Origin: Lagopus muta
Taxonomy: Eukaryota > Chordata > Aves > Galliformes > Phasianidae
Assembly (NCBI RefSeq): GCF_023343835.1
Contig: NC_064444.1
Location: 11,459,719 to 11,523,718, forward strand
Direction of reading: 5' to 3'
DNA: 64,000 nt
The notes below the pieces were generated by a model. That model was not told the origin of the DNA. It worked only from the letters and a program-made list of their open reading frames with translations, and did no database searches. Position numbers and translations under genes: made by a program. Positions 34,331 to 47,937 of the stretch are shown one piece after another (position 1 is the stretch's first letter; every line of letters starts with the position of its first letter).

Positions 34331-37300
34331 CACGAGCCGCTCGTTTAGCGGTAGCTGAACCATCGTGCCCGAGTGGGGTGCAGTGGTTTCAGAGCAAGTA
34401 AAGGGAACTGCAGCTGCAGGTGAGCTCTGCGGTGGAGAAAATGCCCCGTTGTCATCATACACCGGCAAAGTTACCTCTGTGCGAGTGGTGTGCATGGAGG
34501 GATGAGCGTCGTGTCATCTGGCTGCAGGTGGAATCACCCTGTGGTACACATCTGTGAGCCTGTGCTGTGTCTCGGCACTGTGTGCTTCAAATATGCGGTG
34601 CTTCCAAGTCTGGCAGTGCACAAATCACAGAGCCATGCTTGGTTCCATTGCTACAGATCCAAACTGAAAACGTTTCCAAAAAATTACTAGCTCAAATACA
34701 CTGAAAGCACTGGCAGCAAAGAGGCTGCTGGGACCTGGTGGCTCCTCTCTGCCGAGGACGGGAGTGCCCACTTGTTGGCTTGTTCCACAGGGCCTGCCTG
34801 CAAGGAGATTGCCAGCGATTAAAATATTGCTGAGAGCAGCCATGAGACTTGCTTGCTGCCGTCCCCTTTGTGTTGGGAAACGACATACAAGAAAGGTGCT
34901 TTTGTTTGTACAGCAGCATTGCTGTGTGGTATGTGAGCAGCCACTGATAGACAGCTCAGCTCAGGTCTCCCTGCAGCTGTGACAAACACTGTGCTGTGCA
35001 AGGAGCACAAAAACACTATTCCATGCAGATTCTAAGCTATCAAGTTTGCATCATAAAGAACCTTGCATTTGCTGTGCCTTGTCCTTCCCTACTCACATGT
35101 TCAGCTGTGTTTCTCTGGTGGTGTGCGGTACCACCGTGGTGCTGTATGCAGCCTTTAGGAAGAGCTGGCATACTGAACAACCAAAAGTGACCAAAGAGGC
35201 CAGTGGCACAGGCTGAATGTAAATGCTGTGTATAAATACATCATAATGAATTGCTCTTTGGTAGGTTGTTGGAAAAAGAAAGAAAGACATCCGCGGTTGT
35301 CAGTGTGATGAGAAATGTTTCAAAGTCATTTTGTCTACACTGGTGTTTGTGTTGAGCTTTGACAATTGTCTGCACATCTCGGTGCTGTAAAGTTGTGAGG
35401 TATTTTCCTTGGTCCTTAATATTCAGTGATGAATAATGGTAGTGGTGAAACAAGTAGTGGGAATGAAGGATGCTAAGAATCTTCCTGCTAAGCCAGTTTT
35501 GGTTTAATAGCTTGCTCTCTTCACAGTAGTGTGTAATTGTAATCACAGAAGTGGTCTGAAGGTCTGATCCAAAGCTTGGTAAGAGTTCTGATTTCAGTGG
35601 AGTCTTGGATCAGCGTGTAATATGTAATTCTATTAATATATACTGTTAAATATGGAGGGTATTTTATTTCTAAAATCTTCTTCATATGATGTCATCAGTG
35701 TCATTCTGCATGGTACTGAGGTCTGATGGAACTTGAAATTTAAAGCCATGAGCAAACCAGATGCACCAGCATCCTCCTGCAGGGCTGGACCAAGCAGGCA
35801 GCAGGTGGGTCTCAGTGGGAAGATGCAGCAGTGATGGAGAAGCTGCAGTGGCCAGGACTGTGGGTGTGCTTCCCTCACAGCGCAGACCTGGATCCCATCC
35901 CTGCCTGCCCCATGTCACCTCTGGCTGCTTCCATGTGGGCTGTTGGGTTTACAGCAGCGAGAGCGCTTTGTAGCCGTAGAAGTGAGTGTGAGAAGCAAGG
36001 AAGCAAGGAGTTGTATTTTTTCAGTAGAGAAGATTCTTTTATCCAGGTTACTTAGGCTCAGGTTTTTTGGGGGGTTGCATTGCTAACTGTGCTTTCTTTC
36101 ACTCTTAACAGGGTGCGTGCTGGATTGGGCATTGTGAGTCTCCACGTTTCACAGAGAAGCTGCCCAGAAGGGAACTCGCAGCAGAGAACATTGCTCTGTT
36201 CTGTGGAGCTGCAGGGGTGAGTACCAGCAATGAGCGAGCAGTAAGCTGGGTGTGCTGCCCTGTCACTGTGAGTAGTGTTCACCCAGTGATTGCAGCAGAT
36301 GCTGATTGGTATGAAAGAGGATGAAAGAGGAGAGTGAAAAAGAGGTTTGAGGTAAGAGTGTGAAATGCCAGAACCATGAAACAGAGCGGGTGTTTGGTGT
36401 GGAGAGAGGTGTGATGTTGGAGAAGAAACATGTGAAATTAATGAGAAGAGAAATGTCTAAAGCAGCATTTTGCAGCACGCTCTGAGGGAGGACTGCATTT
36501 TTGGGTTCGACTGTCCTTCCCTAGTAATGTAATTCTGTGCACGTTGGTCATTCGAACTCTTCTAGTATTCCTGTTATATTTGAACAGTGATCTTATATTC
36601 ACTGTGTGCTTTTGTTGCACAAGATAAACCATGGTGAACAATTAGATGTTTCAAACAGTAAACTTACGTAGATAAGGCATTTCAAATATCAAAATGGAGA
36701 AAAAAGCAGAGGGAACAAGAGTGTAATGATCATCAGTTAATTTAAAAAGATGTAAATGTGTTCACCTATGATTGACTGATAAGTCAAAGACACGCAAAGA
36801 GTTTCATTCAGAAGCCCCGCTTTGTGAGTGCACATAGATTCTATTTATGTGACAAACATGCTTTGGTTGCTTTCCTTTGGAAAACTCCATTGGAACTGCT
36901 GCCCAAGCTGAGTGTGTGTGTTGCTCTGAAGGAAAAAATCATCTCTTTGTGAGGGATCTGTGCCTTGCCCCACATCAGTGCCATTTGTGCAGGAAAGGAG
37001 CTGTCGTGGTTGCCTGGGGCATCTGAGGAAGTTCTGTGCACTGAGTACATACTGCAAAGAGTTCTGTGAAAGGAGAAGGAAAAAAAATGTAAGGAAAAAG
37101 TAAGGAAATATAGTTTCCCTTTGCGTTCTTCAAATAAAAGGGAAAATCAGAAATGCAGTGTTTCTTCAAGGTGTTGTGCTGATATCATGGAAAGAGCATG
37201 CTTCAGTTTGGCTGGAATCTCTGCCCATTGGCACGTTGGATCTTGAAGTGGGAAGGTTCTGAGCTGAAGGAGGAGCCCCAGGGATTTCTTACAAGATGGA

Positions 37301-37794
37301 AGGCTTATCTGCTTTTAGGTAATGTCTCGCTGATGAGGTTGTGCAGGGTAGGAAATGTGACACTGTCCAGAATGCAAAGGATGTGTGAGAAGGATCTCAC
37401 TGTAAGTGTGAAAGTTGTTGCCCACTTGAGAAACCAGAGGGATTTTGTGTGATAGGGGTGTGCAGGAGTTGTCCATATGCATGAGCTACCATCCTGCCTT
37501 TTTGGGAGTGGTGGGTACCTGCAAAGAGTTAACATTTCCTGCGATGTCTCTTTTTCTGGTATAATGAGATATGCAGAAGGCCTTATTTTGTTTTTTTTTT
37601 GGGGGGAGGGCGTTTTTTTTTCTTCCAGAATGAAATACTTTGACTCTAACCTCAGTCCTGAAGAGCAATTGAGGGGAGGCAGGGGAAGGCAGTGCAGTTT
37701 GGCTCTGTACCTTTTGGGCCGTCTGAATTCATTAGTTTTGGAGCCCGCCAGGTGCCTCAGCCTGTGTAGCTCCTCCTGCACCCAACCTGGGAGA
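34331..37794. other. Gene-free stretch upstream of PLEKHF1
   Basis: A strong donor-like CTGCAG|GTGAGC at 34,419/34,420 could end a divergent non-coding exon. Otherwise there are only short overlapping frames without motifs. Confidence 0.4.
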
Positions 37795-38480
37795 CTCTCT
37801 TACCACTACTGCATGCATTAGCCTTCATTAATACAATTAGCATAATATCAATTAGGATTCATTATTCCCTACGAAAAGATAAAGCCAGTAATACGTATCT
37901 CAGAATCAAATTCCTTAGCGCCTTGTCTTGGGATTGCTTTATTTTGGAGTTGTTTGCCTCTTTATATCCTTCCATCCCCTAGAAAAAAAGAAAGCCACTT
38001 AATTGTAAAACTGTTTGGGTCTGAGAAATGCGCGGAGATGATTCTTCATGCAGGCTAAAGAGGTGAAGTGATCTATGGGACCCACGCGGCTCAGGCACCG
38101 CTCAACAGTCGGAACTGCGAACTTCATCTTCTTCAAGCACAAAAGCTACTTAGTTTCCCCATGTTGAAGACTTTTTATAATAGCAATAAGACAACTCTAG
38201 AGAGAACCATCTAATATTAACTCCGGGGAGTAATCATCTAATCACAATCTGGGGGTGATTTGAAGCACTCATCTGGACCAAATGCCTCACAACACCCCAG
38301 GAGTGGTTTTATTGCATGATAGCAGTACCCCATTGAGCCTTATTGCTTAATTAAAAACAAATTCCCAAGTAATTTTTTTGCCTTTCCATAAAAACACAGT
38401 AGTACATAGCATGTATAAAACATCCATTAAGTGATGGTAGATGCAAATTTACATTGTGAGATACAATGCTTTTCTTTACC
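37795..38480. promoter_or_regulatory. AT-rich block, possible conserved enhancer
   Basis: Dense homeodomain-type TAAT/ATTA cores (for example CATTAATACAATTAGCATAA near 37,827 and AGTAATCATCTAATCACAAT near 38,229) with almost no open frame. It resembles vertebrate conserved non-coding elements in texture; conservation itself could not be tested. Confidence 0.25.
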
Positions 38481-40972
38481 ACTTGGGGTTGAAGCTAAAT
38501 GTAAAACCATTTCCTATAATCTGCGCACTGCTGCGTTTAGAGAGGAATAAATATGGAAAGAGAAGTTCATCGTAGGATGCCTTGTTTTTATTAAGTGATC
38601 TGTTTGGTCTCCTTACAAAGCAGTTTGGTTTCCCGTCCATCTTACAAACACAGTGGTCTACCAGCAGCATGGCCTTTGCTGCCTCCTCCTGCAGGCTGCC
38701 TCTGCTCGCAGACCTCTGCCAGTGCACATCTGCAGTAGGAATCCCAATTTCTCTTTGGGGTTTCTGTTTCTTTCTGAGCAGAGAGAGCAGTAATGTGGGT
38801 GACGTATCTGGAAAGCATCCAGCATACTGTACAGATGCTGCCCCTATGTCCTTTGTGGGTTTTGTAGACTAATGCAGGTTAAACCTAGTGGACATGTGGT
38901 AGAACCACTTGTGGTGGTCCTGCAGCGCAGCTGAACTCAGCCTGCACCAGGCTGGTAGGGCTCCACCTCCCACAGTTTTACTGGACTTGCTGCTACAGCT
39001 GTGTCTGCTCTGCAGGAGGGCCAGGTGGAAGGGCAGGAAAGTCCTTTTTGTACTGCTTCAGAATCTCAACCTATAGCTTTCTTTACACATTTACAAAGTG
39101 CTTTCATAGCCCCAAAGTGATCTCCAGATGTCATGTTCCCCAAGGATTCTAAGTGTTGTCCATGTATTACAGGCAGAAGCAGTAAGTCCGAGGTTTTACG
39201 TGATGGTGTCAGTCTGACTTCTTCATTAAAAAGCACCCAGTGCCTTTAATTGGTGAAGATGTGTCTGCAAGTACGCCTGTTTTGAACAAAAGCTGAGTAT
39301 TAGTGATAGCTATTACTCTAGTTGTCCTCGTGCCAAAGCCCTCTTGTGGCACCACGAGCTCTGGATGGAGGCTGACAGTTGGATCAGTCTCACCTGCTGT
39401 GGGCTCTGCACAGCGCTGCATGCTCCTTTCTGCCTTTCCCCATCAGTGACTGGTTCCCTGGGGCTGGTGGGAGCTGAAGCTGCGTGTGATGCGCAAGTCT
39501 TGCTGACGGCGGTTTGCAGCATTCAGTCATGCTAAAGAGGCAGCCTGCTTTGTCCTGTATTTAGGTTTTGTAGAAAATAATTATCATTTGGTGAATGTGT
39601 TGCTAGAATGTCTTGTTAAAGAGATGTTAAGCGTTGTGGTGGAGGATTTGTTAAAAAGAGGTGTGGCATTGAAGTGGTGAAAAGAATGAAAGTAAAGCTC
39701 ACTGCTGCTTCTGCTGCCTGAGGTTAGTGAGGACAGTGCATAGCGTAACAAAGTCTGTGTATTTAATCTGATCTGTAGCAATGTGTGACAATGCTGGCTC
39801 AGAAAGGGATGTGAAAGGGCCTGACAGTGTTTTGAACAACACCCATTTTTACCTGGCAGACCTGGGTTTATTGGGGGTGCCATTACCTTGCGGTGATCTG
39901 ACAGCATAGAGCTGGCTACTCATACAGCTGACATGGAGCACGTAGCCAACAACAGGAAGCCCTAATAAGTTTAATACCTGCAGCAAAGAATTTCTTGTCC
40001 CCTCAGCTGTACATCGCTTATAAATGCTCATTTCATCTTATCATACCATGAAGGTGGCTCAGTACAGTGGGACAAAGGTGCACAGCAGCTCCCACAGGCA
40101 CTGCTGCAGCCCTGCAGTGAGGGTGTGAGGAGAGCTGCCCTGGAGCAGCACCTGAGGAGCATTGTTGCAGTATCTCCTGCTTCTCTTTTTGCAAGTAGGC
40201 AGCAGAACGGGAGGGCTGTTGGCCTGCATTACACTGAGCAGAACCAGCTGTGCCCAGCCTTGCTGGCACCTGGTCACGCTGCATGTCTCACCGCATGGCA
40301 GCAGCACTGAAGGTTTGCAGAGCACTCTCCTGATCTGTTCTCTCATCTGAGCGTACAGTTTTAAACTTTAGGACACAATAAACATTATATTGACATGTAT
40401 TTGGCCTTTAACAAGATGAAGAGTTAACAATTTTACATGGATGGTTCTGGGATATATATGACTTCTTCATAACATATATCTTTTTGTGAGGGAAATGAAA
40501 GGTATGGTATTTTAGCAGTTGAAAATGCCTACCTTAGTTTGGTTTTGTTTCCTGATGACATTTCGGCACAAAAAGCAATTTAGAAAACATATCTGTGTTA
40601 AGTAAAAAGCAGGTGTTACAGAAACATCAGAGGAAGGCAGCTGTCATAGGGTAAGGGATGCACCGGGTTAGCTGTATACATATGCACAGTAAAAAAAGCA
40701 AGTTCATACAAGGTGAGGGAGCAGTTTCTAAACACTGTCTGCTTCATGGACAGTTTTTCAGAGCAGAGAGAAAAAAAATCCCTTCAAAACTGTGAGCATC
40801 TGGCTCCATCTGCTGGTAGCAAAGCAAAATACGTCGTTCTGGGCTTGGAAGGAGGTGAGGTTTGTGTTTAAGATAGCTGCAGCAAAACCCAACAAGGACA
40901 ATCATACTAACAAATTAAGTGCCTGTGCCTCAGAACCATGCCCCTGCCCTGCACTTATCTTCCAGCCTCATC
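38481..40972. other. Gene-free stretch
   Basis: Short open frames only (up to 107 aa at 39,584-39,907, minus), none recognisable. No repeat was identified. Confidence 0.45.
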
Positions 40973-40991
40973 CATTTCATTTCATTTCATT
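40973..40991. repeat. (CATTT)n short tandem repeat
   Basis: Nearly four perfect pentanucleotide units, CATTT repeated, ending in CATTGG. Confidence 0.9.
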
Positions 40992-43900
40992 GGTGGCTCC
41001 AAGCTCTGGTGTCTGGGGTTGTTGTAAAGATACCGTAGGAGTAGTGCCTTGTGCTGAAACTAACAGTAAGCAAATACTGCAAGCTTCTTTTACTGGGAAG
41101 CACAAAACAACAAATTCTGCCTGGAGTGTGTTTGATAAACCAGATCTTTTGTGGACATCTGGAGATTGTGTTTGCAAATCCCCTGCCAGCTCGTTTTGTA
41201 GTCATTGTTACCATCATTCAGGTTAATTCCTCCACTTTTTCCTTGCTAAAACACGTGGTACTTTATGGCTGAAGAGAGTGGAACAGAAGTTCTTTTAAAG
41301 CCCTTCCTGAAGTTTGCTATTTGGAGAAACAAATGTCAGATCACTCACCCTAGCTCAGAACTGCTGCTCTGAAAATGTAGCTGTGAAAAGAGATTACTTG
41401 GATACTAGATTAAGAATAATGCAGCAATAGGGGCCTAAAATAGCAAGTGGAAAAAGCACACTTTTAGCTTTTCCTGCAAAGATTTGCCTAAAAAATACTG
41501 AATTCCAAGCGAGAATACTCATGCCAAGTTTTAGAATCTCATTTGAATTTTTACAGCAGTTATAATCTCTGACATATAACCTTGGAAGCGAGGTCTCATA
41601 ACAGAAATGCCGTGTCCCTTGACACCAGAAAGGAGATGCTGTGGTAGGCTGCAATTCTGGAAAAGTTTACAGGGCTGGTTTATGTCTGCATAACATCACC
41701 TACATGGCACTGAGATTTTCTTTCCTTTCTCCTCCATATTTCTACGCAGAAAAAATGGAAGTTGCCAAGAGCCCAGGCTGCAAAAAGATCCCACTTGCCA
41801 GTGCTTTTTTTCCTCTCATTATCATACGCTTGCAATCAAACTCTAATTTCTGAAATAAAAAACCTGCAGGATTCTTTATTGGGACTATTAAACCTTCAAT
41901 CTTCATTATTTAGGATGGCTACTTACCTTTTGCTCAATGAAGTCATAATGCAACTGCTCCGATAAAAACTATTGGAATGGTTACTGTGGCAGCGGGTAGA
42001 TTTTCCTTCGTGTAAAATAATGGGCTGTGAGTGAGACATAACTATCATTTACATTAATTAGGCAGCCATATAATGGGGTGTTCAATAGCTATTACATCGT
42101 TTAAATTCTTTGGTGAACACCTCAGCCACCCAAGAACTATCCAGCTGAACATCTCCAAGCCCATAATACTGAAATAAGCCTCTAGAGGAGACATAGTGTT
42201 GCACAAAAAGTGATAAAAAGAAAAAAAATTTGAAACATTTGTATTTATGGGATTATTTTAAGTTTTACAGAAAATGCACAGTTAATTTGATTTTTCCCTC
42301 CCCAAAAAAGCCCACAATCCTGTTAGGTGGAATTGGCTCTGGGGCTGTTGCTGTGGGTTTGTTAAAGACAGTCAAGGAGCTTGCATTGAGAGGTCTTCCC
42401 ATTACAGACCTGGGGCCTTGGGCCTGCAGAAGTGTGTATGTATGTCGTAAAGCTCATTCTGAGAGCTGAAAGAAACGAGGCTGAATTTATTAACTAATGT
42501 GCCAGGAAGAGATTTGTATTGATAGGGTATTGATTTGCCTGTAGTGCAAATCTTCAACGTGCTGATCAGCTGCCTGTAGGCGGTGGTTATCAGATCGGTC
42601 AGTATCCAAGATGAAAAATAACACGTTTTAAATCAGTTCTGTTGGTCAAGTGTTAGTGGAATAAGTCCTAACAGAATGAAAAATGAGTGGCTGGAAAACA
42701 AATGGTTGTCTGGGGAGCAGGGCAGGACAGACCTCCATGTTTAGGTTGTGACTTTCCCTTCAAGTGACCTGGTTCAAAACTTTTGGTCATGTTACTCTGG
42801 TCAGTGGTATACTCATTTGTTTTCTCAGTGATTGGAAGGTACCAAGCCTTATCTAATAATAAGCAGCAGAGCTTCTTAGTGGGAATAGCTCTTAATTCAG
42901 TGCTGATTGTTGCTGGGATTTCTTGCTGCAGTCCCTATCTACAGCTGTGCAGCCCAGGTGTCAGAATGGTCTGTAAGCAGAGCACTGGGTGCTGCTGGCT
43001 CTGCAGCCCAGGTGTGGCTGCTCCTCAGCTGCAGTGGGTGCCTGATCCCGTATTTTTCACATTTGTTAATTAATTTAATTAAAGCAGTATGCTGAGGGAG
43101 GCTTCTGTCTTAACAAAGCAATACCAATTAATCAAACACTGGGAAATGTGGCTCAGAATAGAAATGACAGAACTAACAAAGGGGAACATGAGGCAAAGGT
43201 GGATCAAACCTCTGTGAAATGCCGTGGAACTGCTCATTGCTACCACGTAATCTGGAATTGTATTTCGTAGCAAAGTACGTAAGACCATGGTTTGGTCACC
43301 AGTGATGGATGGAAAGATTTGTAAATCCAGTTTTTCTTTCTGTTTAAGAGAACATTTGAAGGTGAACATTTGTTATATAGGTTAGCTACTGCACTTTACT
43401 CACTGAGGCCTCCTGTGCTCCCTTGCTGACCTTGGGAGCCAGGAGGCAATCAATAAAGCTGGGATAAGAGGAACAGCTGAGGAAAGTTAATCTTTCAGAG
43501 CACTCAGGTGTTTGCCACATTGAAAAGTCTTGTTGCCTAGGAGATTGGGCACTGGGCAATTGTTGGGCGCTGGTCTCAGCTGTGCTGTGCAGGAGGTTGG
43601 TTATATATAGTGCTGGTGGACACTGGACACCTCATTCTCTGCTGAGGTGTAGGCTGGGGAAGGTTGCAGAGATGATGGTGCTAAAAAGAAGAGCTGATGT
43701 GTTGCTGAGGTCTTATACTTGCATCCCAAGGTAAGATCACTGCAAAATCAGTGAGAAATTAATTATGGAAATATTATCGGGTAGTGAGGGAGCATTATGA
43801 ACAGCAGGAGCCAGGGATTAGCCCTCCTGCAGGGTGGGAGAAGCTGCAGTAGGAGCAGTACAGCGACTGAAACTTTTGATTAGAAAACCTACATTTGGAT

Positions 43901-44199
43901 GTTTAGAACACCTTACTAAGGCAAAAACACCTCTTCAGGTTATTTAGCAACAGCAGTAAAGGTTTCTTGAATGCTTTGGCTGTTCAGATCTCGTTAGGCT
44001 TCATTTCATCTAAGTACCTTGGAGACCTCAGAGCACCTCTTCAGCACTCTTCACTGTAAATAATTATTTCTTTACCATTATTTATTGAAAGGGACTGCTA
44101 GGCATCATGTCTTCTGGTCACTGAAGTAACATGTAGAAAAATGTAAATAGCAACAGCTATGGAAAATGCTTTTGTGCTTGTCTGCGTGTACACATGGCA
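40992..44199. other. Gene-free stretch between PLEKHF1 and POP4
   Basis: Contains an AT-rich patch at about 42,030-42,130 with TAAT cores. Open frames at 41,641-43,095 carry no motif. No repeat was recognised. Confidence 0.45.
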
Positions 44200-44420
44200 G
44201 AGTATGGTATGTCCTTTGCAGCACAATGAAATAGAATTGTGCCTAATTCCAATTTGTATGTCACTGCCATTAATGATGTCTAGTTAAGACATCTATTAAA
44301 GGTCTTTAATGTTAATTAACAGGACTATGCCAATAAAGTTCCATTAGCTTCCCTCTATTAATTTAGTATTATAGGCATTTAACAGATGTCTTAATTAGAT
44401 ATTACACTGATAGCTATAAG
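44200..44420. promoter_or_regulatory. AT-rich block with palindromic and homeodomain-type motifs
   Basis: A cluster of TTAATGAT, TTAATGTTAATTAACA and TCTTAATTAGATAT, plus a perfect 7-bp inverted repeat GATGTCT...AGACATC (44,275-44,293, five-base spacer). It is non-coding in all frames. The regulatory role is inferred. Confidence 0.25.
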
Positions 44421-45340
44421 CAAAATGAAAATGAAGCCTTTGTCCTGCAGGGACAGTTTCTACTATCACTTAAGCTTTCTGCCAATTTGTTGGTATTTCC
44501 TTGTGGATTCTCACAGAGAACTAAGGAATTTCAGAGAACTTTGAGAGGAACAGTGCTTAAAAGGGAGATAGCTTGGGTGTAACAACTTGAACGTTCAACT
44601 AAGTGCCTGTTAAGTGTAAAAGGACTCATGAACAAAATCCAAGTCCTTGATCAGCAATTATGAGTAACCACAAGCTCAGAAGAGATCCTGATTTCTGCCT
44701 GTGAGGTACTGTCCTGTTTTAAGTGCCTGTAGTTTAGGAGATGTCTCCCTTGTTCAGATGCATGTGTTCAGATAGAAGTCTCTCCTCCACTTCACTTCTT
44801 GTATGTTTGCATTTTAACTATTACCCCAAACAATGTATTTTTCCATTTGAGTAGATAATTCTATGAAAAAAGCACAAACGGTTCCAGACTAAGATGAGGA
44901 AGTTACTGACCTTGGTATTTATCAGTCCTTGCAAGATGGATACTAAAACATTCCCTAGTGTGTAGTGGAAAACAATCTGGAAAGCATTATTGATACTCAT
45001 GGAATAAGTTCTCATTGATCTGTCAGAACGCGATATCTTTTGCAGCACAGAACACCTTTGTTGCTGACTTGGTACATGTGAAAGACTTTTTGCCCAATGC
45101 TCTCTTTAGAAGGTCTTTGAGAGTAGCACAGATGTAGCTGAACAGGTAAAGATGGTAATCCAGGCACAATTACAGAAAAACAGTTACCAGCTGCAGTCTC
45201 CTTATAGAGTGAAATAGGCAGATAGAGCCCGGTTCACACAGAAGGCAGCAGTAACACCTGTTAAAAAGGTTATAAGATATTCACTGCATAAATATGAAGT
45301 CAAAATTGAAACAAGCCAGGTAATCAGTACTAATCACAAG
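44421..45340. other. Sequence between the AT-rich block and the POP4 3' end
   Basis: No exon or repeat was recognised. One 75-residue minus-strand frame (44,821-45,048) has no motif. Confidence 0.45.
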
Positions 45341-45346
45341 TTTAAT
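45341..45346 (-). terminator. POP4: Candidate poly(A) signal of POP4 (ATTAAA)
   Basis: TTTAAT on the plus strand, about 215 bases past the POP4 stop codon. A short 3'UTR is typical for this gene, but no downstream element is obvious. Confidence 0.4.
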
Positions 45347-45561
45347 AGAAAGCAGAACATTACACACAGTTTGCAAAAAGATGCAACTAAGATTCCAGCA
45401 GTTTGACAGACTGCTTTAAAGACAGGAGAAACCAGTCATTCTTCAGTACGAAGAAAAACTTAAAATGTCTACTAGTTAACTCTATTTTCAGTCTGCCAGA
45501 AAACCTGTTTTCTACAGGAAAACAGCAGACATCTTAAATTTCCTTTTGATTTGCTATGAAA

Positions 45562-47937
45562 TCATAGGTCAATAGTTCCTTTCAACTTGAACTTCTTTGC
45601 AGACCGCTCACTTGCTCGAAGCTGGAACTTGCTTCCATAGATGTAGGAAATGAATCCATCAGTCTCCAAGCTAAATACGTTGTTAATTTTGGGAACAACT
45701 GTAAATGCAGAAGAAATTAGCAAGAAGTGGGCTAATTAAAGCCCCTACTCTGAATAAATACTGAGGCACCAGGGAATACTATTCGCATGCAGGCTTCAGG
45801 TCTGTAACATTTCAAGTTTTCATACTGCAGTACGAGAAATACAACCTAAGCCTGTACATTTAAAACCAAAACTGCTAGAACTTAATGCTTGCTTGTGAAA
45901 GAGGACTAAGTGTTGCAGAGAACAATCTACAGTGAATCAGGTGAACAAGCCACGTGCATAATCATGTTGGAAATCACTGGAAGTGTGTTTTTTTTTTTAA
46001 CTACTTCTAAAATACATTTTTGGTACACTATTGGACTCTTATGTGGTAGATAAAAGACATTAGCTTCTGCCACTAGGCAAAGAATTATATAAGAATTACA
46101 TAAGCAGTGGTAAAGAACATTGTGTGCTTGTATGTTTGCTCAGAAGTATATTAACATTTGATAGATTTTTAGTTACTCACTTTATAACGAACACTGAAAA
46201 ACATTTTGCATACCTTTTAATTTGTTGTCTTTAGTAATAATTTTGAAGACGTGTTTAAATTCCTGTAGAATTATTCCTGTTATCCCAACGTAAGATGGGC
46301 ACTTGGATTTCGTGACTGAAAGAACAAGAGTATGCACGTATTAGAATAAATTCAGGTGCAGTTTGCTTGCTGTTCCATTGTTGCCTCATGATTTTAGAAG
46401 CTTGTTTTAGTAGTCTGAAGTAATGCAATTATAGTCATAACTGGTAGACTTGTAGTTAATCTTTGCAATAAAAGCAGTTGAAAAATTAAGTAGTGCTGGC
46501 AAATGGATAAAGACTCCAACACAATCACAGTTGTGTGATTCTAGAGTTGATACTAAAAGGAATTCAATGAGCACCTGAAACAAAGGAGAGTAACAAATTT
46601 CAGATAACTTTGTAGTATAAAGCAAACAATACCTGTAACAACAGCTCCATGGAGGTCAGCTTTTAGCAGTTTGCTTTGAACCATCTGTGGTTGCCTTAAA
46701 GAAAAATACACGGAAAAGTGTGTTTATGAAGTGTGACTGTGACTACTGAAATAATGGTCAAAGCTTACAGAAATAGCGTATAATCCTTACTGAATAATTG
46801 ACACAAGTTTATCCAGTTACTACTTGAAGTATCTTAAAACTGGTGGTGGTTAGATCAGTAGATATCTCAACTTACGCATCTGGTTTAAGTCCATAACATA
46901 GGTCTCTGATATATTGCTTCCAGAGTTCATGTAGTGGTAGAAAGAGTTCGTATCTGCAGTTAGAAAGCAAACATTATACAAGAACTTAGTTAAAAAAAAA
47001 CATTGCTTACTAAAACCATCTATAGAGTTAACACTAACAAATCCAAATGTCATCTGTGCTGATCACTTGGTAAACCAGTCCAAGTGACAGGTTTGTTTGT
47101 TTTTTATAAAAAAGCTGAATAGGCTCCTATGAAGCCCAAAGGGGCTGGGGGTAGGGAATGTGTTTCAGAACATTCTGCTCCTCTCCCTCCCCCTCACTTC
47201 ATTTTAGGAGCAGCACAGGCCTTACTCAGCATGCACTGGGTCAAGGAACGCAGTGCAAAATGGAGGTTCTCTGCTTACAGCCAGTCTGGAGATTAGAACT
47301 GAAGTCACAGGTGGTTGTGTTTAGGAAGGGGAATTGCTCAGCGCTGAGTTAATCACACGGGCAGCCGGGTACCAGCCACGCCGTGGCAGTGCCGCACAGG
47401 GCGCCTTCTGGGGCCGGCCCACCGCACAGGGGCGCAGGCTCACGCACCTCTGCTGCTCGGGCTCGATTTCAAACAGGCGCAGCTCCCGCCTCTGCTTGGC
47501 TGTGAAGGTTTTTGTTTTCCTCCTCTTTGGCTTTTTCCTCCTCCTGCAGCGGTGCTCCAGAACCACGGCCTTCCGCGTCAGCACGTCCTGGATGGCTTCG
47601 TCCTTCTTCTTGGGCATGCTGCGCTTCAGGAAGGCGCTCACAAACGCTCTGGCCTCCTCTGACCCTTGGGGCTAGAAGTGTTTTAAAAACACTCTAAAAC
47701 AGCCGTTATAATTAAATAAGAGCCAGGATGCCGGCGGGCAGTCCGCCGAGCTGCGGACGCCAGGGCAGCAACGATGGTCAGACACGGTCGGGGTAAACGG
47801 GAGCAGTACCTGCAGGCGCAGCTCCTTCGCCGCCTCTTGGGGCAGCCCGTCATACAGCACACCTGCGGGCAGAGAGCGGCGTCAGCCCCCTCCATCCTCC
47901 CCATCCTCCTCCTCCCCTCGCCGCACTCACCCTCCAT
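45562..47937 (-). CDS. POP4: POP4 (RPP29), RNase P/MRP protein subunit
   Basis: Seven coding exons on the minus strand: 47931-47937, 47810-47862, 47448-47671, 46876-46953, 46633-46694, 46214-46315 and 45562-45698. All junctions are GT-AG and keep frame, giving 663 bases and 220 residues, the same length as human POP4. Recognisable segments are AFVSAFLKRSMP (about 29-40), TRKAVVLEH (52-60), the basic nuclear-localisation patch RCRRRKKPKRRK (61-72), KQRRELRLFEIEPEQQR (79-95), LFLPLHELWKQYIRDLC, KLLKADLHGA, KCPSYVGITGI and DGFISYIYGSKFQLR, ending GTIDL. The C-terminal half is the Rof/RNase P subunit-like barrel. It is a core protein of nuclear and nucleolar RNase P and RNase MRP, in tRNA 5' and rRNA processing. 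The seven-base first coding exon (ATGGAGG) is set by the donor GTGAGT. Confidence 0.96.
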
